A DNA stretch of 38,641 bases, taken from NCBI GenBank assembly GCA_964458415.1, contig CAYWIT010000024.1, forward strand, positions 1 through 38,641, read 5' to 3'. Source of the DNA: CAYWIT01 sp964458415. Lineage in GTDB: Bacteria > Pseudomonadota > Alphaproteobacteria > Micavibrionales > UBA2020. This document shows, in pieces, positions 17,051 through 24,254 of this stretch; the stretch's first letter is position 1, and every line of letters begins with the position of its first letter. The translations under genes and the position numbers were made by a program. The notes below the pieces were generated by a model. The model had not been told where the DNA came from. It made no database searches and saw nothing but the letters and a program-made list of their open reading frames with translations.

Positions 17051-17539
17051 TCAGGGGGTTATGGAGGTTGCCGGTTTTAAAGGGGTACATTTAAAACCGC
17101 TGGTTATCGTGCCGTCCGGTTTTTTGATGTCGATGCGGGCACAAGTGACGGGTTCGGCATTTTTTTTGATTTCAAAGCGGATTTGCGTCATGGAAGTGTT
17201 CATGTCTTCCTTCAGCATGCGATCCATAAACTGACGCACGGAAGCATTGCTTTCCTCGTAAAGGGCAGAGGCAAAGGCATAGACTTTCATATCGGGTGTC
17301 CCGTCTTTTTTACGCATTCCTGCAATGGTCGTTGCCGCACGGGCTGTTGCACATTCTGTGCTAAACTTGTCATTGCGGCTGCTCATGCTGCCGAGCAGAG
17401 GGAGGGTTACGGTGGTGCCGTTGCGTTCGATGCAGTCGGCGGCACCGGTATAGTTCATCGTTGCGCACCCGCCAAGCATGGCAAGCGCAAAGGAGGCTGT
17501 CAGTTCTTTTGCCAGTTTTCTGGCATATAAATCTGTCAT
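17051..17539 (-). CDS. Small predicted lipoprotein, core shared with upstream neighbour
   Basis: 162 residues starting after a near-perfect AAAGGAGG ribosome-binding site. The N-terminus carries a hydrophobic stretch and a lipobox-like LGGC (Cys about 25), so it is probably a membrane-anchored lipoprotein. No family is recognised. The core from DCIERNGTTV onward has a Cys, a Gly-rich loop (LPLLGSMSSRN), a second Cys (STECATARAA) and MKVYAFASALYEES. The same order of elements appears in the 303-residue protein encoded 29 bp upstream, suggesting distant homology. The two genes form an operon. macA starts 89 bp downstream but has its own promoter-like sequence. A third Cys (VTCAR) near residue 136 could form a disulphide. 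Confidence 0.72.
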   Translation of the reverse strand: MTDLYARKLAKELTASFALAMLGGCATMNYTGAADCIERNGTTVTLPLLGSMSSRNDKFSTECATARAATTIAGMRKKDGTPDMKVYAFASALYEESNASVRQFMDRMLKEDMNTSMTQIRFEIKKNAEPVTCARIDIKKPDGTITSGFKCTPLKPATSITP

Positions 17540-17568
17540 GCTGTCCTCCTTTGTGCCTGTCTTTTTTT

Positions 17569-18480
17569 TTACTTATTGGTGCAGTTGCATGGCGTTGTTT
17601 TTTTGACAGCCTTTTTGACTGTCTTTTTTACAGGGGCCGCGGTTTTCTTTTCTTGGTGAATAATATCCAGATTGACTTTCACCTCGGTCGGAGCAGCGGG
17701 TACGGGCTGCAGGGTCGTAACGGCGCGGGCTGCTTTTTTGTTAAAGGATTTTGCGCCGAAAACCTGCATGACGGATTCAGGCTCTTCTGCGCCATTTTGC
17801 TCGATATAGGTGTTGACGCGCTCGACCGCTTTTTCCATCGCTGGCTGGGCATAGGCAGGAAGAGCCTTGATCAGCATTTCAATGGCAAAGGTTTCCATTT
17901 GTTTGTCACCCGAAGCGCGGTTCCAGACATCGAAGGCCGATTTGACGGCGGCGCATTGCGCGACGTAGGTTGCCTGCTGGCTGCCGCCACCGATGCCGAC
18001 ACCTGTGCCGCCAAAGATATTAAGGGCAAAACTTGTCCCCGTGACGGCCAGACAGTTATCAACCGAGGCAGAGAGGGCGGGCGCATTCGTACCAACAAAG
18101 GAACGGAATTCGTTAACAGTGCTCTGGCTTGGCGCAACGGTGGTTGTCGTTGTGACAGGGCCGGTATTGCTGCTGCTATTGCTGTTGCCTCCTTGTGCTG
18201 AAACTCCCGAGACATGGGCACCGGAAATGGACTGAGCGCCGGAAACAGACTGGGCATGAGAGTTTGAATTGGCATTCGAATTTGAATTTGAATTTGAATT
18301 GGAAGACTGCTGTTGTCCTTGAATCTGCCCTTGTCCTTGTTTCTGTGTCTGATCTTGCTGGTTTGTTGTCGGTGTTGGATAGGGGTATTCCTCGTTCTGG
18401 CAGGTATAGCAGGTGGCACTTGCAGCAGTGCTGAAAGCAACGAGTGTGGACGAGAGAAGTAAAGTATTGATTTTTTTCAT
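17569..18480 (-). CDS. Exported Asn/Gln/Ser-rich low-complexity protein with terminal Cys motifs
   Basis: 303 residues with a signal peptide ending about residue 22 (ASA). A CYTCQN element follows, then a disordered, prion-like tract (about 35-110) made of Q/G repeats, an alternating Ser-Asn run and Ser/Gly/Ala-rich sequence. The folded core (about 120-245) begins STVNEFRSF and holds DNCLAVTG, GGTGVGIGGGSQQATYVAQC and an amphipathic helical part. The tail is Lys/Ala-rich and ends CNCTNK. The paired Cys elements at both ends could cross-link or bind metal. No function is known to me; similar low-complexity exported proteins occur in alphaproteobacteria and phages. It is first in an operon with the small lipoprotein. 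Confidence 0.7.
   Translation of the reverse strand: MKKINTLLLSSTLVAFSTAASATCYTCQNEEYPYPTPTTNQQDQTQKQGQGQIQGQQQSSNSNSNSNSNANSNSHAQSVSGAQSISGAHVSGVSAQGGNSNSSSNTGPVTTTTTVAPSQSTVNEFRSFVGTNAPALSASVDNCLAVTGTSFALNIFGGTGVGIGGGSQQATYVAQCAAVKSAFDVWNRASGDKQMETFAIEMLIKALPAYAQPAMEKAVERVNTYIEQNGAEEPESVMQVFGAKSFNKKAARAVTTLQPVPAAPTEVKVNLDIIHQEKKTAAPVKKTVKKAVKKTTPCNCTNK
18262..18302 (-). repeat. Hexanucleotide repeat coding for a Ser-Asn run
   Basis: About four tandem copies of GAATTT (18278-18300) plus a degenerate copy to the left. They sit in frame in the exported low-complexity protein and encode Ser-Asn dipeptides. Six-base units keep the frame, so slippage would change tract length without breaking the gene. 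Confidence 0.75.
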
Positions 18481-18638
18481 TTTATCACCCTTTTGTTGTT
18501 TTTTTATTGTCGACTCGGAGGATCGATTTTTTTGAACAATAGAATAAAATACTTACTTATGTCAATAATTAAATAACATAATTTTATTTGCATATTACCA
18601 TGGGCTGCGATATGCTGCGCGAAAAAAAGAGGTGGATT

Positions 18639-19850
18639 ATGGCTGTTGTGGCGGTACCAACGCTCCCCATAGAGGGAAATCAAGGTACAGAAAAAAATCA
18701 AAAGGGCTGGTTTAAAAAAATTTTTAACAAGGTTGCGGATTCTGCAGGACGCGCCACTGTCACCGGTGCAATGAAGATTGCTGTGGTGACAACGCTAGCG
18801 GGCGCCGGGGCTTCGACTGTTCTGACCCTGGGCGCTGCAGCAGTGGCGGCAGGAACGGGTGCGGCGCTCTATTCCTACGGCAAGGACCTGACGTTTGACT
18901 GGCTGCGGGCACGTAAAACCGGAGAAACCATAGCATTGTGGGATTGCGAACGTGCAAAACGGGCACGGCTGGCTTTACTGGTGGGAACGGCAGGCGGTGC
19001 CTTTGGTGCATGGCTGGCAGGAACAGATGTGCTGAAGGAAGGTCTTGCGCTGTTAAAAGAAACGGGGATGAAGACGGCAGGTTTGCTGTCCGGGGCCTTT
19101 ATCCAGAGTGCCAGTGCGGCTGAATTGCCGCAGGATTTAATGGGGGCGCGAAAAAATCCGCTGGAAAAGCTCTGGTTTTCTGTGATGAAATCCGATCAGG
19201 TAAACGGGAAGTTCATGGGGGAATTGTTCAAGGCCGATCCCGATAACATGAAATCAGTATCGCCGCAGTACCTCAAGGATCGCGCGCACGATATTTTGCG
19301 GATCAATGATATTCCCTGGGCCGAAAGGCTGGATGTTGCGCGGAGCCTTGCCGAGGAAGCCAGATCACGAGGAAACAGGCAGGCCGTGCAGTTTTTGAAA
19401 GACCTCGCCAGACTTGAGGCCTTGCACGGGGTGCCAGAGGTTCCTGATGTATTACCGCAGGCTGAAATTGCCGAGCCTCTTCCGGTCAAGACGGTCATTA
19501 TTGAGACAAATGATGCCGGACAAGTGACGGAACGCATTGTCGAGGCTGAAACAGGAGCCTCTCTGGTGATCGAGAACATGTCATCGCCATTATCTCCGCA
19601 GTTTGATGAGGCGGCAAGCTGTGTGATCGCAAGTTCTCCCGTAGCCGATGAGATGGATGCTGACTGCGTCATTCATAAGCAACATATGGCGCCGGGAGAC
19701 TATATTTCATTTGTGGCGAATGATGAGACAGGATACCGTCCTGTTGTCCCGCTTTCGATAGATTCTGTGTCTGTCGAGACGGAAAGTTTCCTGAATGAGA
19801 AAACAGTCGCTGAAGGCATTAGAAAACTTGTAACCCCAGGGGTAAGGTAA
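18639..19850 (+). CDS. Unknown protein with N-terminal membrane-like segments, coupled to prmB
   Basis: 403 residues from the ATG at 18639, which has AGAGGTGG four bases upstream; the frame is open 51 bases further left (ATG 18588) without a good site. After a Lys-rich start come two hydrophobic stretches rich in Ala and Gly (about 43-75 and 103-125) that could be membrane hairpins, with FDWLRARKTGE between them. The rest is soluble and acidic: a helical part about 170-250, then VEAETGASLVIENM and a region rich in Val/Asp/Glu. No family is recognised. The TAA stop abuts the ATG of prmB, so the two are translationally coupled. The gene diverges from the low-complexity exported protein. Confidence 0.75.
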   Translation: MAVVAVPTLPIEGNQGTEKNQKGWFKKIFNKVADSAGRATVTGAMKIAVVTTLAGAGASTVLTLGAAAVAAGTGAALYSYGKDLTFDWLRARKTGETIALWDCERAKRARLALLVGTAGGAFGAWLAGTDVLKEGLALLKETGMKTAGLLSGAFIQSASAAELPQDLMGARKNPLEKLWFSVMKSDQVNGKFMGELFKADPDNMKSVSPQYLKDRAHDILRINDIPWAERLDVARSLAEEARSRGNRQAVQFLKDLARLEALHGVPEVPDVLPQAEIAEPLPVKTVIIETNDAGQVTERIVEAETGASLVIENMSSPLSPQFDEAASCVIASSPVADEMDADCVIHKQHMAPGDYISFVANDETGYRPVVPLSIDSVSVETESFLNEKTVAEGIRKLVTPGVR

Positions 19851-20780
19851 ATGGTTTCGAAAACAATTGCGGAAAAGCCTGAGAACATACTGCTGACTGT
19901 GCGCGATGTCGTGCGTTATGCGATCAGTTGCTTTCATGAGGCCGGCTTGACCTATGGGCATGGAACAGGCGATGCACTGGAAGAAGCAATCTTTATTGTT
20001 TTTGAAACGCTGCGACTGCCTTTTGACGATACGGAACGCTGGTGGGATGCACGGCTGACTTTGCCGGAACGCAAGAAAATTCTTGGCTTGATCGTCAAGC
20101 GGGTAAAAACGCGCAAACCATCGGCCTATCTGCTCAACCGCGCCTATATTCAAGGGATTCCGTTTTATGTGGATGAGCGGGTCATCGTCCCGCGCTCCTA
20201 TATCGGCGAGCTGATGTTTTCCGAAGCGTTTCAGGGGGGTAGCGGTTCGCTCATCGGGGATCCGTCAACCGTTGTCTCCGTTTTGGATCTTTGCACGGGG
20301 TCGGGCTGTCTGGCGGTTCTTGCCGCAGGATTGTTCCCGAATGCTGCAGTTGATGCAGTGGATATTTCAAGAGACGCGCTTGATGTGGCGGCAATCAATA
20401 TCCGCGAGCATGGATTTGAAGATCATATTCATTTGCTGCGCGGGGATCTTTACAAGCCTGTCAAGGGTAAAAAATATGATCTGATAATCACCAATCCGCC
20501 CTATGTTGATGCCGAGGCGGTTGCCGCGTTCCCGCCGGAATACGGGCATGAACCTGTATTGGCGCATGCGGGTGGAAAAGACGGCCTTGATCTGGTGCGA
20601 AAAATTCTGGAGGAGGCTGTTGATTATCTTAATCCCGGCGGCGGCCTTTTGTGCGAAGTGGGCTATGGCCGTTTTATCCTTGAGGAAGAATATCCGCATT
20701 TGCCGTTTTTGTGGCTGGACACGGCGGAAAGCAGCGGGGAAGTCTTCTGGCTGGCGCGGGACCAGATGGTCCGTGGATGA
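19851..20780 (+). CDS. prmB: Ribosomal protein L3 N5-glutamine methyltransferase PrmB
   Basis: 309 residues, the typical length. PrmB methylates a glutamine of ribosomal protein L3 using S-adenosylmethionine during 50S assembly. The N-terminal domain TVRDVVRYAISCFHEAGLTYGHGT is distinctive for PrmB rather than the release-factor enzyme PrmC. SAM-binding motif I reads VLDLCTGSGCLA, and the glutamine-recognising tetrapeptide is in ITNPPYVDAE, followed by PEYGHEPVLAHAGGKDGLD. It starts immediately after the stop of the preceding gene and selD begins 17 bp downstream, so all three probably share a transcript. Confidence 0.94.
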   Translation: MVSKTIAEKPENILLTVRDVVRYAISCFHEAGLTYGHGTGDALEEAIFIVFETLRLPFDDTERWWDARLTLPERKKILGLIVKRVKTRKPSAYLLNRAYIQGIPFYVDERVIVPRSYIGELMFSEAFQGGSGSLIGDPSTVVSVLDLCTGSGCLAVLAAGLFPNAAVDAVDISRDALDVAAINIREHGFEDHIHLLRGDLYKPVKGKKYDLIITNPPYVDAEAVAAFPPEYGHEPVLAHAGGKDGLDLVRKILEEAVDYLNPGGGLLCEVGYGRFILEEEYPHLPFLWLDTAESSGEVFWLARDQMVRG

Positions 20781-20797
20781 CAGGATGCTGAATTAAA

Positions 20798-21808
20798 ATG
20801 AACACACCGAAACTCACAGCGCAAGTCAAAGCCGGAGGTTGTGCTTCCAAACTGAGTCCCAAAATTCTGGATCAGGTTCTTTCGCGGCTGCCGCGTCAAT
20901 ATGATGAGAACGTTCTTGTCGGATTTGATACGGCGGATGATGCCGGTATCTATCGTCTTGGTCCGGATCTCGCCTTGGTGCAGACGGTCGATTTTTTTAC
21001 GCCGATGGTCGATGACCCTTATTCCTTTGGGGCTATTGCTGCCGCCAATGCCGTCAGCGATGTCTATGCCATGGGGGGCAGGGTCTTGACGGCCCTTTCC
21101 ATCCTTGTCTGGCCCGCTTCGGGCGATGTCGCTATTCTGGAACATATCCTCAGGGGCGGGGCTGACAAATTGCAGGAAGCCGGTTGTGTTATTCTTGGCG
21201 GCCATAGCGTCAATGATCCGGAGATCAAGTTTGGTTATGCGATTACGGGTCTGGTGCATCCGGATCGATTCAAGCCCAATGCCGGAGCCAGACCGGGGGA
21301 TGTTCTCCTCTTCACAAAGAAGCTTGGCACGGGGGTCATATCGACAGCGCTGAAGCGCGGCATCGCGCAGGAAGCGCATGTGGCGGCGGCTGTTGCTTCC
21401 ATGCTGACGCTTAATCGTGCGGCAGCGGAGGCGATGGCTGAATGCGATGTTCATGGCGTGACCGATGTGAGCGGGTTCGGTCTGTTGGGACACGCGCGGG
21501 AGATGGCGCTGGCGAGTGGTGTGACGCTCGAAATTGAAGTCAAGAAGTTGCAGTTTCTGGATGGCGCCGTGGAATACGCGCGTGCCGGAGCGCTGTCCGG
21601 AGGACTGGGCAATAACAGAGACTTTGTGTCCTCCTGCGTCGAGGGAACTTCGGAGTTTGATGATCTACTTTATGATCCGCAAACCTCGGGCGGCCTGCTG
21701 ATTTCTCTGCCGGAATCCGATGCTGTGCGGCTGGAGAAAAAGTTACCGACTGCCTACAGGATCGGCAGCGTTCGGGAGCGCGGTATCAAGCCGTTGAGGA
21801 TACTATAG
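20798..21808 (+). CDS. selD: Selenide, water dikinase (selenophosphate synthase) SelD
   Basis: 336 residues (E. coli SelD 347). SelD makes selenophosphate from selenide and ATP, the selenium donor for selenocysteine and selenouridine. The N-terminal catalytic loop reads KAGGCASKLSPK: Cys15 aligns with essential Cys17 of E. coli and Lys18 with Lys20, while the second Cys of E. coli is Ser here. It is a Cys form, not a selenocysteine form. Further family motifs are DDAGIYRL, QTVDFFTPMVDDPY and VTDVSGFGLLGHAREMA, with DPQTSGGLL near the end. No selA, selB, selC or selU gene is in the window, so which selenium pathway it feeds is open. The hydA gene converges on it. Confidence 0.95.
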   Translation: MNTPKLTAQVKAGGCASKLSPKILDQVLSRLPRQYDENVLVGFDTADDAGIYRLGPDLALVQTVDFFTPMVDDPYSFGAIAAANAVSDVYAMGGRVLTALSILVWPASGDVAILEHILRGGADKLQEAGCVILGGHSVNDPEIKFGYAITGLVHPDRFKPNAGARPGDVLLFTKKLGTGVISTALKRGIAQEAHVAAAVASMLTLNRAAAEAMAECDVHGVTDVSGFGLLGHAREMALASGVTLEIEVKKLQFLDGAVEYARAGALSGGLGNNRDFVSSCVEGTSEFDDLLYDPQTSGGLLISLPESDAVRLEKKLPTAYRIGSVRERGIKPLRIL

Positions 21809-21812
21809 GGGT

Positions 21813-21837
21813 TTGGCTGAAAATAAGTATTCGCCAA
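21813..21837. terminator. Inverted repeat between convergent selD and hydA
   Basis: TTGGC (21813-21817) pairs with GCCAA (21833-21837), extended by GAA/TTC after one bulge. It fills the 33-bp space between two convergent stop codons, where a two-way terminator would be expected. A T-run is weak on both strands, so the call is tentative. Confidence 0.35.
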
Positions 21838-21841
21838 TCTC

Positions 21842-23290
21842 CTACTTTGTGGCCCGTCTTACGGCCTCCGGTTTTTCAATCTCGCGTTTGAGTTTCAGGG
21901 CATCGTAATAGCTGGCAAAGGGTGGGCGCTCGATGTAGCGGCCTGCGCCTTTGATGGTGCGAACCTCGCCGTCTTTGTAAACAACCTTTCCCTGACTGAG
22001 CGTGACAGTATTGACGCCTTTGATCTCCATGCCTTCAAAAATATTGAAATCGACGTTCTGGTGATGGGTTTTGGCCGAGATAGTGCGGGTTTTCTCCGGA
22101 TCCCAGACAATGATGTCGGCATCGGCGCCAACCGTCAGGCTTCCCTTGCGGGGGTAGATGTTGAAAATCTTCGCGGTATTGGCGGAAGTGACCGCAACAA
22201 ATTCGTTCATCGTCAGTCGGCCTGTATTCACGCCGTGATGCCAGAGAACGCCCATCCGGTCCTCGACGCCGCCGGTCCCATTGGGAATTTTGCGGAAGTC
22301 GTCTTTCCCTGCGGCTTTTTGCGGCGCACAGAAACAGCAATGGTCTGTCGCCGTCGTATGCAGTGTGCCACATTGCAGGCCTTTCCACAGAGCAGCTTGA
22401 TGTTCGGCGTTACGAAATGGCGGGCTCATGACGTGCGCCGCGGCGAAAGTAAAGTCAGGGTGGCGGTAGACGCTGTCATTGATCAGCAGATGGCCAGCCA
22501 GAACCTCGCCGAAAACGCGCTGTCCGTCGGCGCGGGCGCGGGCGATGGCGTTGAGGGATTCTTTAGCGGAGTTGTGAACGATATATAACGGCACATCGAG
22601 GACATGGGCGATACGGATGGCACGTTCGGCGGCTTCGCCCTCCACGCCCGGCGGACGGGAGAGCGGGTGGCCTTCCGGTCCTGTAATCCCCTGTTCGAAT
22701 ATCTGCTTTTGCAGATGGGCGACAAGTTCGCCATTCTCGGCGTGGACAGTCGCAATCGCGCCGAGTTCGCGCGCGCGCGTAAAGCTGTTCACCAGAACCT
22801 CGTCATCGCACATGATGGCGCCTTTGTAGGCCATGAAGTGCTTGAAGCTGTTGACGCCGTGTTTTTCCACCAGAGTCCCCATATCCCTGCGGACGCTTTC
22901 GTCCCACCAGGTGACGGCGACATGGAAGCTGTAATCGGTAGCCGCTTTCTCTGCCCAGCCCCGCCATTTCTGGTAGGCTTCCAGCAGGGGTTCTTTGGGA
23001 GACGGAATGACGAAATCGATGATCATCGTCGTACCACCGGCCGCCGCTGCCGTCGTGCCGCTAAAGAAGTCTTCCGAGGCGACGGTTCCCATGAAAGGCA
23101 GTTCCATGTGCGTGTGCGGATCTATGCCGCCCGGCATGACGTATTGCCCGTGCGCGTCGATGACTTCAGCGCTGCAAGAATTTTCCAGATTTTTACCGAT
23201 TTCTTTAATGACGCCATCCGCGCAATAGATATCGCCTTTGAAGGTCTGGTCTGCGGTAACAATTGTGCCGCCTTTGATTAAAATGGACAT
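21842..23290 (-). CDS. hydA: Dihydropyrimidinase / D-hydantoinase
   Basis: 482 residues, the usual length. A cytosolic binuclear-zinc amidohydrolase that opens dihydrouracil, dihydrothymine or 5-substituted hydantoins to N-carbamoyl amino acids. Metal ligands are readable: GGIDPHTHME, the carboxylated lysine in NSFKHFMAYKG, His in ATVHAENGE and YIVHNSAKE, and Asp in TATDHCCF. GGAG lies 10 bases before the ATG. The neighbouring divergent gene is beta-ureidopropionase, which takes its product, and an NCS1 permease follows, so step two of reductive pyrimidine degradation is the best reading. No dihydropyrimidine dehydrogenase (PreT/PreA) is in the window, so a hydantoin role cannot be excluded. 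Confidence 0.94.
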   Translation of the reverse strand: MSILIKGGTIVTADQTFKGDIYCADGVIKEIGKNLENSCSAEVIDAHGQYVMPGGIDPHTHMELPFMGTVASEDFFSGTTAAAAGGTTMIIDFVIPSPKEPLLEAYQKWRGWAEKAATDYSFHVAVTWWDESVRRDMGTLVEKHGVNSFKHFMAYKGAIMCDDEVLVNSFTRARELGAIATVHAENGELVAHLQKQIFEQGITGPEGHPLSRPPGVEGEAAERAIRIAHVLDVPLYIVHNSAKESLNAIARARADGQRVFGEVLAGHLLINDSVYRHPDFTFAAAHVMSPPFRNAEHQAALWKGLQCGTLHTTATDHCCFCAPQKAAGKDDFRKIPNGTGGVEDRMGVLWHHGVNTGRLTMNEFVAVTSANTAKIFNIYPRKGSLTVGADADIIVWDPEKTRTISAKTHHQNVDFNIFEGMEIKGVNTVTLSQGKVVYKDGEVRTIKGAGRYIERPPFASYYDALKLKREIEKPEAVRRATK

Positions 23291-23384
23291 TGGCCTGCTC
23301 CATAAAGTTAAAAAACTTGAATCCTTCGGATAACTGATGTCTTATTATATCTACAAAATAATCAGGTCAAAAGGAACAAATATC

Positions 23385-24254
23385 ATGACAATCGTAAAAG
23401 CAGGATTGATTCAGGTTGGCCTGAAGGGCGACCCCGTGACAGATACGCCGGAACAGATCCGCGACAAAATGCTGGCGGCGCATATCCCCCTGATCGAAAA
23501 GGCGGGGAAGCAGGGGGTGCAGGTTCTGAGCTTTCAGGAAGTCTTTACCCAGCCTTATTTCTGTCCTAGTCAGGATGCCAAATGGTATCGTGCCGCCGAA
23601 AAAATTCCGGATGGCTATACGACGAAACTGATGCAGGAATACGCCAAAAAATACAATATGGTGATTGTGGTTCCTATTTATGAAGAGGATATGACTGGCG
23701 TTTATTACAACACCGCCGCTGTGATTGATGCCGATGGAAAATATCTTGGGAAATATCGCAAGACGCATATCCCACAAGTGGCGGGTTTCTACGAAAAATT
23801 CTTCTTCAAGCCCGGCTTTTCAAACTGGCCGGTCTTTGATACCGCCTATGTGAAGCTGGGCGTTTATATTTGCTATGACCGCCACTTCCCGGAAGGCTGG
23901 CGTGCGCTGGCGCTGCATGGTGCGGAATATGTGGTTAATCCTTCGGCGACCGTTGCGGGATTGAGCCAGTATTTGTGGAAGCTGGAACAGCCGGCCTCCG
24001 CCGTCGCCAACGGCTATTATGTCGGCGCGATCAACCGTCCGGGGACCGAAGCGCCATGGAACATCGGTAAATTTTATGGCAGTTCCTATATCGTCAATCC
24101 GCGCGGTGAATTCCTTGTCGAGGCGGGCGAAGACAACGATGAGTTGGTCGTCGCTGATATGGACATGGATGTGGTGCGTCAGGTGCGTGACAAGTGGCAG
24201 TTCTTCCGTGATCGCCGTCCGGAAACCTACGGGCTGTTGACGGATATCGGCTAG
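23385..24254 (+). CDS. Beta-ureidopropionase (N-carbamoyl-beta-alanine amidohydrolase), nitrilase superfamily
   Basis: 289 residues from the ATG at 23385, which has AAAAGGA upstream; an in-frame ATG at 23337 would add 16 residues unlike the family and has no site. The enzyme releases ammonia and CO2 from N-carbamoyl-beta-alanine to give beta-alanine, the last step of reductive pyrimidine degradation. The Glu-Lys-Cys triad is present: Glu in SFQEVFTQPYF, Lys in KYRKTHIPQVAGFYEK, and Cys163 in VYICYDRHFPEGWRA. The gene is divergent from hydA with a 94-bp shared upstream region and ends on the same CTAG as the convergent permease gene. Confidence 0.93.
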   Translation: MTIVKAGLIQVGLKGDPVTDTPEQIRDKMLAAHIPLIEKAGKQGVQVLSFQEVFTQPYFCPSQDAKWYRAAEKIPDGYTTKLMQEYAKKYNMVIVVPIYEEDMTGVYYNTAAVIDADGKYLGKYRKTHIPQVAGFYEKFFFKPGFSNWPVFDTAYVKLGVYICYDRHFPEGWRALALHGAEYVVNPSATVAGLSQYLWKLEQPASAVANGYYVGAINRPGTEAPWNIGKFYGSSYIVNPRGEFLVEAGEDNDELVVADMDMDVVRQVRDKWQFFRDRRPETYGLLTDIG

